Assembly (NCBI GenBank): GCA_002385485.1
Contig: DGDP01000015.1
Span: 1 to 21,355 of the forward strand
Length of the DNA stretch: 21,355 bases
Direction: 5' to 3'
From: Acetomicrobium sp. UBA3949
GTDB lineage: Bacteria > Synergistota > Synergistia > Synergistales > Acetomicrobiaceae
Part shown: piece by piece, positions 6,582 through 13,713 of the stretch
How the letters are laid out: every line of letters starts with the position of its first letter
Position numbering within the stretch: the stretch's first letter is position 1
Position numbers and translations under genes: made by a program
Notes under the pieces: model-generated
The model's database searches: none
What the model saw: only the letters and a program-made list of their open reading frames with translations
What the model was told of the DNA's origin: nothing

Positions 6582-7859
6582 ATGGCCGTAAAAAGGCGCA
6601 CCTCGCAGGATGTTCTTCTCTCCACTGCCCTTGAGAACTTCTATAATGCAGCTGAAGAGATGGGACTGGAGGATGATTTGGTCGAAATACTGAGCCGTTC
6701 TGAGAGAAGGCTTTGCGTGTCCATACCAGTGGAAATGGACGACGGATCCGTAAGGGTTTTCGACGGCTATCGGGTAGTTCATTCAAGCGCTCTGGGCCCG
6801 GCAAAGGGCGGCATTCGCTTCCATCCCCAGGTCTCTATTGACGAGACGGAGGCTCTGGCCTTCATGATGACTTGGAAATGTTCCCTCGCGGGCATTCCCT
6901 ACGGCGGAGGCAAAGGCGGAGTTTGCTGCGAGCCCCTTGAACTTTCCCTGAAGGAGAAGGAGAGGATTACCAGAACCTTCGCAGCCAGGATAGAGCCCTT
7001 CGTAGGCGCGTGGACGGACGTTCCCGCCCCGGACGTAAACACGGGGGCACAGGAAATGGTATGGTTCATGGACACCATCAGCAAGATCAGAGGTCAGCTT
7101 GAACCGGCCGTATTCACGGGAAAGCCCGTCCCCCTGTGGGGTTCCAAGGGCAGAAACGCTGCCACCGGACTTGGCGTGGCTACTTGCGCTCTCGAACTTC
7201 TCCGAGTCCTCGGAAAGGACCCCAAAGATACCACTGTAGCCGTACAGGGCTTCGGCAACGTAGGCAGCTTCACAGCCAAGTTCTTGCACGATGCCGGCGT
7301 CAAAGTCGTAGCCATCTGCGACATCACCGGAACCTATTACTGCAAAGACGGAATCGATGTAAACAAGGCCATGGAGCACACACAAAAGAATCCTAAGAGG
7401 TTGCTAGAGGGGTATACTCAACCCGGGCTCGAAAAAAGCGATCCAAACGACCTCCTCTATTTGGACGTAGACGTCTTGCTCCCCTGCGCCATGGAGGGAA
7501 CCATCAACAAATCCAACGCCGACAAGGTCAAAGCGAAACACATCGTCGAAGGAGCCAACGGCCCACTTACTCCAGAGGCAGACGAAATATTGAGGCCGAA
7601 AGGCATTTACATTGTGCCCGACTTCCTTGCCAACAGCGGCGGCGTCATAGGGTCCTACTTCGAATGGTGCCAGAACCTCGCTGGATTTTTCTGGAGCGAA
7701 GAGGAATACAATCAGAGGCTGACTTCAATAATGAAGTCTAACTTCCAGAGGGTATGGGAATACTCCAAGGAAAAGAAGGTCGAGATGCGTCGAGCCGCCT
7801 TCATGGTCGCCATAAAGCGCGTAGCCGATGCCGTTAAGATGAGAGGAGTATTTCTATAA
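6582..7859 (+). CDS. gdhA: Glu/Leu/Phe/Val dehydrogenase, glutamate-dehydrogenase type
   Basis: This 425-residue protein is of normal family length (about 415-450). The N-terminal substrate domain has GPAKGGIRFHP with K75, FMMTWKCSLAGIPYGGGKGG with K99 and the catalytic K111, and VPAPDVNTG with an active-site Asp. The Rossmann domain has AVQGFGNVGS (222-227). Near the C-terminus, LANSGGVIGSYFEWCQN supplies the substrate-side Ser and Asn positions. The enzyme reversibly deaminates an amino acid to its 2-oxo acid with NAD(P)+. The K75/K99 pair and length favour glutamate, but leucine or valine cannot be excluded from sequence alone. It starts at ATG 6582 with a strong GGAGGGG SD. It is probably transcribed alone, since a hairpin follows before the TenA gene. 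Confidence 0.9.
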   Translation: MAVKRRTSQDVLLSTALENFYNAAEEMGLEDDLVEILSRSERRLCVSIPVEMDDGSVRVFDGYRVVHSSALGPAKGGIRFHPQVSIDETEALAFMMTWKCSLAGIPYGGGKGGVCCEPLELSLKEKERITRTFAARIEPFVGAWTDVPAPDVNTGAQEMVWFMDTISKIRGQLEPAVFTGKPVPLWGSKGRNAATGLGVATCALELLRVLGKDPKDTTVAVQGFGNVGSFTAKFLHDAGVKVVAICDITGTYYCKDGIDVNKAMEHTQKNPKRLLEGYTQPGLEKSDPNDLLYLDVDVLLPCAMEGTINKSNADKVKAKHIVEGANGPLTPEADEILRPKGIYIVPDFLANSGGVIGSYFEWCQNLAGFFWSEEEYNQRLTSIMKSNFQRVWEYSKEKKVEMRRAAFMVAIKRVADAVKMRGVFL

Positions 7860-7899
7860 AAAGGAATAGGCTAAAATTTAGCTTAACGTAGCAATAAAA

Positions 7900-7951
7900 C
7901 AGGCTTCGCTGTTTTCAGGCTTTCATTAAAGGCCTACGACGGCGGAGCCTG
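7900..7951 (+). terminator. Hairpin downstream of the dehydrogenase, probable terminator
   Basis: Arms CAGGCTTCGC (7900-7909) and GCGGAGCCTG (7942-7951) pair over 10 positions with one T-G wobble. A second smaller hairpin (AGGC-TTT / AAA-GGCCT) lies in the loop. The downstream tract AAATTTTAA is only weakly T-rich, so termination may be partial. A 13-nt palindrome GCTAAAATTTAGC (7870-7882) precedes it. No TPP riboswitch core (CTGAGA, ACCTGATC) is visible before the TenA gene. Confidence 0.5.
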
Positions 7952-7986
7952 AAATTTTAACACATTTCAAAAAGAGGGGGATGACA

Positions 7987-8649
7987 ATGGGTAAAAGCCT
8001 TTCGGAGATCCTTTGGGAGGAAAACCGCGACATAGCCGCCTCATGCCTCAACCACCCCTTTGTGCAGGGCATTGCCTCGGGAAAATTGAGGAGGGATAAG
8101 TTCAACTGGTACGTGGGGCAGGATTATTTCTATCTTCACGCCTTCGCAAAGGCTTTTTGCCTTGCCGCGGCTAAGGCGCCAGATACGCGGGGAATGATCT
8201 CCTTTCATAAGTTGGCCGAGGGCGCTTTGAACGAAATGAAGCTTCATAAAGGATTTGAGAGTTCCCTTGGAGCCGACGTGGAAAGCGTTGTTGCGAGCAA
8301 GCCAACGCGCATGTACACCGATTTTTTGCTTTCCACTGCATGGGGATGCGACGTCGGCCTCATAGCGGCAGCGACCACTCCTTGCAACCGCCTCTACGCA
8401 TGGATCGGGCAAAACCTGAAAGAATATGCGAAAAACGAGGAAAATCCCTTTATCGACTGGATAAGAACCTACTCCAGCGATTCCTTCGAGAGCCTGGCAA
8501 GGGAGACGGAGCGCCTAATAGATCTTTACGCTACAAACGTCTCCGAAGCAAGAAAGGCTTACCGATATGCAATGATATGCGAATATGACTTCTTCGACGC
8601 AGCGTGGAAATACGAGGCGTCGAATGGCGACGGGGAAAGGCAGCTTTAA
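7987..8649 (+). CDS. tenA: TenA-family protein (TenA_C type, thiaminase II-like)
   Basis: This all-helical heme-oxygenase-fold protein has about 220 residues. It keeps the TenA catalytic set, counting from the ATG at 7987: D46 in WYVGQDYFYL, the nucleophile C133 in AATTPCNRLY, and the C-terminal E199 in MICEYDFFDAAW. TenA_C proteins hydrolyse thiamine or, mainly, formylaminopyrimidine breakdown products to feed HMP into thiamine salvage in the cytoplasm. The frame is open from an ATG at 7981, but that codon touches the GAGGGGG SD. The ATG at 7987 has 6 nt spacing. No other thiamine gene is nearby, so the salvage role is inferred from the residues alone. Its stop codon overlaps that of the convergent transporter gene by 4 bases (TTAA at 8646-8649), with no room for a terminator. 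Confidence 0.85.
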   Translation: MGKSLSEILWEENRDIAASCLNHPFVQGIASGKLRRDKFNWYVGQDYFYLHAFAKAFCLAAAKAPDTRGMISFHKLAEGALNEMKLHKGFESSLGADVESVVASKPTRMYTDFLLSTAWGCDVGLIAAATTPCNRLYAWIGQNLKEYAKNEENPFIDWIRTYSSDSFESLARETERLIDLYATNVSEARKAYRYAMICEYDFFDAAWKYEASNGDGERQL

Positions 8650-9350
8650 TCCGTCGCGTATTTTGCTTCGCCGCCAACCTTTCCCTGGCAAAACCATCTC
8701 TTTGCCAGGTATATACACCATGTATCGCTCAAGGCCACTATCCACTTTATTACGTAAGTGCTTAATATGATCGACAGGAGGACCTTTGCAGGATATACCC
8801 CGTAAAAGGCCACGACGGCGAATATTGCCGTATCTATGGCCTGGGAGATCATCGTGCTGACGTTGTTTCTGAACCAAAGATATTTGTCGCCCGTCAATTT
8901 CTTCAACAAATGAAACAACCAGACATCATGGTATTGCGCAAGGGCGTATGCGCAAAAGGAGGCACCTGCAACTTTTGGGGTCAAACCAAATATCCCTTTT
9001 AAGGCGTCATGGGCCAGATCGTTCGGGTTGGGGGCAAAAAGAAGGGCCATTTGCATCACCACGACCATCATAAAGAGCGTGAAAAAACCCAGATGAACGG
9101 CCAAAGTAGCCTCCCTCTTGCCGTAATTTTCGCTCAATATGTCGGTGGCCAAAAAAGAAGTACCGTACAAAATATTCCCGAGCGTAGCCGTCATGCCAAA
9201 AAGAGTGACGAGTTTCATAACCTGAATGTTGGCCAAAATGACCGACATGACCACCCAGGCATATAGCCCGCACTTCCCAAAGATCCTATAAGATATCAAT
9301 ATAAAGGATGTGCAAAAAATCAGCATTAAAAACCAGATTGCCTCATTCAT
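8646..9350 (-). CDS. yhhQ: Queuosine-precursor-type transporter (YhhQ / VUT family, DUF165)
   Basis: This is a 234-residue integral membrane protein with about six hydrophobic segments. The family signatures are LATDILSENYGKREA (67-81) and RNNVSTMISQAIDT (161-174). The family imports preQ0/preQ1-type 7-deazapurines for queuosine tRNA modification. The precise substrate here is inferred. The longest frame begins at a GTG at 9368 that is part of the GTGGAGGCG ribosome site. The ATG at 9350 is preferred: it makes an 8-nt ATGAATGA overlap with the stop of the upstream uracil-DNA glycosylase gene, a classic translational coupling. The 3' end overlaps the convergent tenA stop. No other queuosine genes (tgt, queA) are in the window. 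Confidence 0.88.
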   Translation of the reverse strand: MNEAIWFLMLIFCTSFILISYRIFGKCGLYAWVVMSVILANIQVMKLVTLFGMTATLGNILYGTSFLATDILSENYGKREATLAVHLGFFTLFMMVVVMQMALLFAPNPNDLAHDALKGIFGLTPKVAGASFCAYALAQYHDVWLFHLLKKLTGDKYLWFRNNVSTMISQAIDTAIFAVVAFYGVYPAKVLLSIILSTYVIKWIVALSDTWCIYLAKRWFCQGKVGGEAKYATD

Positions 9351-9933
9351 CGGGCAAATCGCCTCCACTTATCGTTTGATAAAATAACCCGAAGAGATCG
9401 AACATCTGCACCGTCTGTCCCCACAGCGCCGACCTGTACACCAAAGATGCCGGATGAGGCAGGGGAAAAAGGACGTACTCCCCCACGCCTAAAGGTTTCC
9501 CAAACATCGAAGGGATCGAGGAATTTTTCTCCGGCCTCGGCAGGCCAAACAGAGCAAGCAGGCCTTTTAAAGCCCACTTACCCAGGGGGACTATAACTTT
9601 TGGCCCTACGCATTCTATCTCTTCCTTCAAGTAGGGAAGGCAGGCGTCGATCTGCCTCCACTTTGGCCTTCCGTACCTTGGCAAAGGGCATTTCAGCAAA
9701 TTCGTCCTCCAGCATTCGTAAAAATTCACTCCTGCCCTCCCGAGAAAATAACGCAGGAAAGCCCCTGTCACCCCCCAAAAGGGCCTTCCGTTCATCTCTT
9801 CCGCGTCAAAGGGAGCTTGCCCCAGCAAAAACACCCTTGCTCCCAAAGGACCCTCTCCGGGGATCGCCCTTTTTCGCTTTAAAGCCAAATCGCACCTCTC
9901 GCAATTCATTATTTGAGACTCCAAAAGCTTCAT
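9343..9933 (-). CDS. Family-4-like uracil-DNA glycosylase with a predicted 4Fe-4S cluster
   Basis: This protein of about 196 residues has four cysteines in the spacing typical of Fe-S uracil-DNA glycosylases: C11 and C14 (NCERCDLAL), then C82 and C98, counting from the ATG at 9933. Motif 1 is LLGQAPFDAEEMNGRPFWGVTG (GRPF with the preceding acidic residues), WRTNLLKCPLP follows, and motif 2 is LPHPASLVY with H160. The enzyme removes uracil from DNA as the first step of base-excision repair. The central GQAPF differs from the commoner GEAPG, so the family-4 versus family-5 subtype is not certain. The start is uncertain. A GTG at 9939 is in frame; the ATG at 9933 is 8 nt from a GTGAG. It overlaps the downstream transporter gene by 8 nt. 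Confidence 0.88.
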   Translation of the reverse strand: MKLLESQIMNCERCDLALKRKRAIPGEGPLGARVFLLGQAPFDAEEMNGRPFWGVTGAFLRYFLGRAGVNFYECWRTNLLKCPLPRYGRPKWRQIDACLPYLKEEIECVGPKVIVPLGKWALKGLLALFGLPRPEKNSSIPSMFGKPLGVGEYVLFPLPHPASLVYRSALWGQTVQMFDLFGLFYQTISGGDLPDE

Positions 9934-9971
9934 ATCCACATCTCACGAACGGGCTCAATACTTGCAAGCTT

Positions 9972-11192
9972 CTACTTGCACTCTTCCCATTGCCGAGTAT
10001 TTATTTTATCCCAAAGTCTGTCAAAGCGAAAATACAACAATCTATCCATGAAATCCGACCTTTTCAACGGGTCGGAGGAAAAATAAAAGAGGTGAGAATC
10101 GCACCGACAGTCACTGCAACCGAAATTCGAAATGATGTCGTTGGCAATTTCTTTCATGGAGGCTGCCAAATCGCATTCGATATCATCGGCGGTCCTTATG
10201 GGTAGGTTCAAAACGCTCTCGGAAACTTCCCGTAAATAATCTACATGCCAATGAAGCACCTTCCGCCTTCGCAAATGACGGTTTATACGAGCAGTCAGGT
10301 TTTTCTTTCCCGAACCTGCATAGACGTAAAAACCTGGGCGCAGTTGTACCCTTCCCAAAGCGCCTATATCTATTTCCCTGAAGCCGTCGACTTCAAAGAT
10401 AGATAAGTAGGCGCCCCTATCAGCCATTTCTTCCTCTATTAAACCCCAGGGAACGGGCAATTTCGCCGGCAAATCGCCCATCTTCATTTCCTCACTCCAA
10501 CCCACCCCCAGGGGCATAACGTCGACCGCATGGCGATTTTCCGCCAGAGCCTCCGAAAAGGCCAAGTCGGTATGGTAATCAGGAAGGAAAAACTTCGGCC
10601 GTAAGGAATTAACCAAAAATAAAAGCGCGACCTCATAGCCGTCCTTCGCAAGCAAGGCAAGCTCTTCTATGTGCCTTTTACCCCTTGCCGTAACGGCATC
10701 GGGGAAGGCGGCGACATAACTGCCAAAGAGTGTGCAGGACTTTACCTCGAGGAAGATCTTTCTCCCGCATCTTTCAAGAAGAAAGTCAATACGGCTTTTA
10801 TTGACAGCCACTTCCCTCTCCAAAATCTTCGCACCTGACAAATCCGGGACGAGATCGTGGCGTATCATCCAATCTACAACGTCGTTTACTACATGAGTGT
10901 GCAGCAACACCCAATCACCCCGGCGTTTTGCAGCCATAACCACAAAGGGCAGCTCTCCCTTCGAAGGAGCAAGAAGGAGCGAAACGCCGGGCAAAAGGAT
11001 CTCCCAAAGTCTTCCGGGATTTGGAAGGTAGGCAAAGGTCGCAGCGCCTTCGATTTCCACCTGAACAACGAAACGATTCTTTCTCCTTAGAAAATGGCCC
11101 AAGATCAGAGGGCCATCAGAAATCTTATAGTTTAAAGCTTCGTGTTTCGTGCCCCTCACCTTCGTCCTTCGGTCAAATAGAAGCAAGTCCAT
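9972..11192 (-). CDS. sfsA: SfsA nuclease fused to a C-terminal DUF123 (GIY-YIG-like) domain
   Basis: Residues about 25-235 match SfsA: GHFLRRKNRF, YLPNPGRLWEILLPG, and the PD-(D/E)xK-like core SRIDFLLE ... KIFLEVKSCTL (D136, E149, K151), then FPDAVTARGKRHIEEL. SfsA is a DNA/RNA-binding nuclease-like protein first noted in sugar-fermentation regulation. After a short linker (PVPWGLIEEEMADRGAYL), residues about 260-380 match DUF123: IGALGRVQLRPGFYVYAGSG, LTARINRHLRRRK, and HWHVDYL. The domain then has several cysteines (GCSDCRCD). Both domains appear intact, so this is a two-domain nucleic-acid-processing protein. The start is uncertain: an in-frame TTG at 11216 lies in a palindrome, the ATG at 11192 has only a weak SD, and conserved SfsA sequence begins about 25 residues later. 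It lies just upstream of the glycosylase on the same strand. Confidence 0.85.
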   Translation of the reverse strand: MDLLLFDRRTKVRGTKHEALNYKISDGPLILGHFLRRKNRFVVQVEIEGAATFAYLPNPGRLWEILLPGVSLLLAPSKGELPFVVMAAKRRGDWVLLHTHVVNDVVDWMIRHDLVPDLSGAKILEREVAVNKSRIDFLLERCGRKIFLEVKSCTLFGSYVAAFPDAVTARGKRHIEELALLAKDGYEVALLFLVNSLRPKFFLPDYHTDLAFSEALAENRHAVDVMPLGVGWSEEMKMGDLPAKLPVPWGLIEEEMADRGAYLSIFEVDGFREIDIGALGRVQLRPGFYVYAGSGKKNLTARINRHLRRRKVLHWHVDYLREVSESVLNLPIRTADDIECDLAASMKEIANDIISNFGCSDCRCDSHLFYFSSDPLKRSDFMDRLLYFRFDRLWDKINTRQWEECK

Positions 11193-11210
11193 TTTACCAT
11201 CGTCCCAATA

Positions 11211-11224
11211 GATCAATATTGATC
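11211..11224. repeat. 14-bp perfect palindrome upstream of sfsA
   Basis: GATCAATATTGATC reads the same on both strands and lies 19-32 bp before the preferred sfsA start. It contains two GATC sites. It could be an operator. No specific regulator is recognised. Confidence 0.35.
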
Positions 11225-11321
11225 AGTTATTTCTTACGCTTTATGTTGCAAAACTGACGCCCAAAATTAGCATAAACTTTTTTCACATGCTACTGCGCAA
11301 CCTCACCCAATCGCCCGGGGC

Positions 11322-11653
11322 ATGACAAAATAAATTGCCCCATCTGTAGTTTATGAAGGACGGGCAAACTGGGGGTCGTATAAAACACCCTAAGGAGCAT
11401 TTAGCCAAATGCCTGGGGATGATCAATTAAAGTCGCAGTTGATGCACTAAAATGACAATACTTTCGACCTTACACCTGCTATATGAGGATGTAACAGAGG
11501 ATATTGAAGAATCCCTGAAGAGTTTCCCGAAGGGAGACATTCCTTAAGGGTAATAAATGGTTGACTTATATTGACCTTTATAGAGGAAATACTGCTATTT
11601 TTTCCTATAGGGTGGCATTTCCACAAGCGAAGACCTTTACCGGAGAACTGTAG
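11322..11653 (+). pseudogene. Multiply frameshifted remnant of a small CxxC (zinc-ribbon-like) protein, unidentified
   Basis: The 490-bp gap between sfsA and the transporter operon holds coding-like pieces on the plus strand in changing frames. At 11322 an ATG is followed by ACAAAA. One extra A would give MTKINCPICSL, a CxxC start. The piece at 11353 then reads MKDGQTGGRIKHPKEHLAKCLG. A frame change gives DDQLKSQLMH. At 11452 comes MTILSTLHLLYEDVTEDIE then ESLKSFPKGDIP. A last shift gives GNKWLTYIDLYRGNTAIFSY then RVAFPQAKTFTGEL and a TAG at 11651-11653. A terminator begins 12 nt later. Each junction needs only a small indel, and the pieces read in a plausible order as one protein of about 110 residues. 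The family is not recognised. Chance open frames or assembly errors are the alternatives. Confidence 0.42.
11571..11598 (+). promoter_or_regulatory. Weak promoter-like sequence within the gap before the transporter operon's 3' end
   Basis: TTGACC (11571-11576) and TGCTAT (11593-11598) are 16 bp apart. If active, it would drive a plus-strand transcript of about 100 nt ending at the terminator at 11666-11705. It lies inside the apparent pseudogene, so it may be a chance match. Confidence 0.25.
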
Positions 11654-11665
11654 CTAGCTTTATGC

Positions 11666-11705
11666 ACCCCTCACAGAAAGGCCTGTCGACCCTTCTGTGA
11701 GGGGT
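11666..11705 (+). terminator. Rho-independent terminator, 13-bp stem, T-rich on the plus strand
   Basis: ACCCCTCACAGAA (11666-11678) pairs perfectly with TTCTGTGAGGGGT (11693-11705) around a 14-nt loop. It is followed on plus by a T-rich run (TATTTATCTTTTATT). It lies 12 nt after the end of the decayed plus-strand reading frame. It also lies 11 bp beyond the stop of the minus-strand permease gene. On minus the bases after the stem are not T-rich, so its main polarity appears to be plus. Confidence 0.8.
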
Positions 11706-11715
11706 TATTTATCTT

Positions 11716-12645
11716 TTATTCTCTTTCTTCCCTGTAGAAGGGAAGCCCCAAAGCGCTTGGAGAACCCAGAAACCTTCCTCTGCCCTTTAAGACAGATATC
11801 ATAACCAATACCGTTATGGTCAATATGTAGGGAAGCATCATCAGAAGGGGGGCCGGAATGGACGTACCTCCTGCTTGAATTCTCATTTGAAGCGCCTCTA
11901 CTCCACCGAAGAGGTATGACCCAAGGGCAGCCCTGAAGGGGTGCCATATAGCGAAAATTACGAGCGCGACTGCTATCCAACCCCTTCCCGCCGTCATTAG
12001 CTCCACCCACATGTGGCTATAGACAACGGAAAGGTAGGCGCCTCCGAGGGAAACAAATCCTCCGCCCAGAAGTGTCGAAAGATATCTAACTGCGGACACT
12101 GATATTCCTGCCGCCTCTGCGGAAAGAGGGCTGTCGCCCACAGCCCTCATCTTCAGTCCAAATTTTGTCTTAAAGATCAAAAACCAAACGAGGAGGACGA
12201 GAAAATAGGACATGTAAACCATGGGGTCCTGATTGAAAAAAACAGGCCCCACAACGGGCAAAGAAGACAGGCCCGGTAGGGGCATGACCCCGAGCCCCGA
12301 AATGGTCTGACCCACGTAACTTCTACCCAAAAGCGAGCTCATCCCCGTTCCGAACATTGTCATGGCAAGCCCGCATATGACCTGATTTGCCCTTAAGCTG
12401 ATGCACAAAAATGCGTGAATCACGTTTACGGCCACTCCGACTAAAAAGGCCGCCACCAAACCCCAAAGGGGCGATCCCGTATTAAAGGTCACTATGAAGC
12501 CGGTGTATGCGCCGATCAGCATGATGCCCTCGAGTCCCAGGTTCAAAACGCCGGACTTCTCGGTTATTATCTCTCCTAAAGTGGCATACAGAATTGGCGT
12601 ACCACTTCTTACGGCAGCAGCAAGGATTGGAACGATCAATTCCAC
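11716..12645 (-). CDS. BMP-type nucleoside ABC transporter, second permease subunit
   Basis: This 309-residue membrane protein is very hydrophobic, with roughly 8-10 segments. It carries the BPD_transp_2 permease hallmark EKSGVLNLGLEGIMLIG (29-45), which is typical of the YufQ/NupQ-type partner in BMP/PnrA purine-nucleoside transporters. It starts with GTG at 12645, supported by a GAGGTGAT SD that overlaps the TGA stop of the preceding permease gene, so the two are tightly coupled. It is the last gene of the four-gene operon and is followed by a stem-loop. The exact nucleoside cannot be read from the sequence. Confidence 0.9.
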   Translation of the reverse strand: MELIVPILAAAVRSGTPILYATLGEIITEKSGVLNLGLEGIMLIGAYTGFIVTFNTGSPLWGLVAAFLVGVAVNVIHAFLCISLRANQVICGLAMTMFGTGMSSLLGRSYVGQTISGLGVMPLPGLSSLPVVGPVFFNQDPMVYMSYFLVLLVWFLIFKTKFGLKMRAVGDSPLSAEAAGISVSAVRYLSTLLGGGFVSLGGAYLSVVYSHMWVELMTAGRGWIAVALVIFAIWHPFRAALGSYLFGGVEALQMRIQAGGTSIPAPLLMMLPYILTITVLVMISVLKGRGRFLGSPSALGLPFYREERE

Positions 12646-12651
12646 CGCAGA

Positions 12652-13713
12652 TCACCTCTTTTTGAAGGTCAGGCTAATTCGGTAGCTTCTGAAAAATTCC
12701 CCGCCGAGAAGGAAAAAGAGTATCAAACCCTGGAGTATCTGAACCGTCGAAAGCGGGAGACGCATGGCTATTTGGAGATTCTCTCCGCCAACGAAGAGCG
12801 CTCCGAAAAAGAAGGAGACGAAAATAATCGTGAAGGGATGAAGCCTAGCAAGCCATGCGATAATTATCGCCGTGTAGCCATACCCTACGGCAAAACCGGG
12901 CTGTAATCTGCGGTGCAAGCCAGCCATCTCGGCCATACCGGCCAGTCCGGCTATGGCTCCGGACAGAAACATAACTAAAATAACATTTCTGGCTGACTTG
13001 ATGCCCGCGTAATCCGCTGCCCTGGGGTTCTGGCCGCTAACCCTTATCTCATACCCCCATACGCCCTTTCTAACGACAATCCAGAGGATCAGGGCGACAA
13101 TAAGGGCAAAAAACAGGCCGGCGTGGACCCTGGAGGCAAAAAACTGAGGAAGGCGTGCGCTCTCCGGAAAAACAGGGGTCATGGGAAAGCCCAAACTCGT
13201 CGGATCGCGCCAGGAGCCGTAGACGAAGTACTGCAACAAAAGGATGGCAATATAGTTCATCATCAAAGTCGTGATAATTTCGTTTACGTTCCAGCGCGCC
13301 TTTAAGAATCCCGCGAAAGCCCCCCAAAACCCTCCGGCCAGGGACGAGGTAACGGTCATGGAGGCTAACATGACTATGGCGCTGTCGGTGTAAAAGTACC
13401 TCACGAAGGCCGTGCAAGCCAATGCACCCATGACGAATTGCCCTTCGGCACCTATATTCCATACCACCATGGTAAAGGCGAGGCCAACGGCCAGGGAACA
13501 CATGGCAAGAGGTATCGTCTTCGCAAGTGTTTCGCTGATTCCGTAAAAGTCGCTTAACGAGCCTTTGAGCATCATTCCGTAGGCTTCCCACGGATTTACG
13601 CCCATAAGTCTAAGCATCAGGGCTCCGCTTAGAAGGGCTAAAATAATGGAGGCAAGTATTATATAAAGCTCCTGTCCTTTGGATATGTAAAATCTCTTTT
13701 CAATTTTAATCAT
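12652..13713 (-). CDS. BMP-type nucleoside ABC transporter, first permease subunit
   Basis: This 353-residue membrane protein has a short cytoplasmic N-terminus (MIKIEKRFYISKGQE) and about ten hydrophobic segments. The BPD_transp_2 signature VVWNIGAEGQFVMG lies near residues 84-97, and WNVNEIITTLMMNYIA follows. It matches the YufP/NupP-type larger permease of BMP/PnrA nucleoside uptake systems. An ATG at 13737 gives a longer frame inside the ATPase gene. The ATG at 13713 is preferred because it makes an 8-nt ATGATTAA overlap with the ATPase stop (13706), the usual coupling arrangement. It pairs with the smaller permease encoded next to form the channel. Confidence 0.9.
   Translation of the reverse strand: MIKIEKRFYISKGQELYIILASIILALLSGALMLRLMGVNPWEAYGMMLKGSLSDFYGISETLAKTIPLAMCSLAVGLAFTMVVWNIGAEGQFVMGALACTAFVRYFYTDSAIVMLASMTVTSSLAGGFWGAFAGFLKARWNVNEIITTLMMNYIAILLLQYFVYGSWRDPTSLGFPMTPVFPESARLPQFFASRVHAGLFFALIVALILWIVVRKGVWGYEIRVSGQNPRAADYAGIKSARNVILVMFLSGAIAGLAGMAEMAGLHRRLQPGFAVGYGYTAIIIAWLARLHPFTIIFVSFFFGALFVGGENLQIAMRLPLSTVQILQGLILFFLLGGEFFRSYRISLTFKKR

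Noticed and set aside
6376..6582. 68-residue plus-strand open frame across the HAD/dehydrogenase intergenic region
   Set aside because: It lacks a clear ribosome site and recognisable motif, and it covers palindromes and promoter-like boxes; it is best explained as AT-rich non-coding sequence.
6783..7385. 200-residue minus-strand open frame inside the dehydrogenase
   Set aside because: It is a shadow of the highly conserved plus-strand dehydrogenase gene.
7860..7986. A TPP riboswitch ahead of tenA
   Set aside because: The conserved CTGAGA and ACCTGATC-type segments are absent; the hairpin fits a terminator better.
11217..11715. An insertion sequence remnant in the 490-bp gap
   Set aside because: No terminal inverted repeats, target duplication or transposase motif could be identified; the coding-like pieces look like a small CxxC protein instead.
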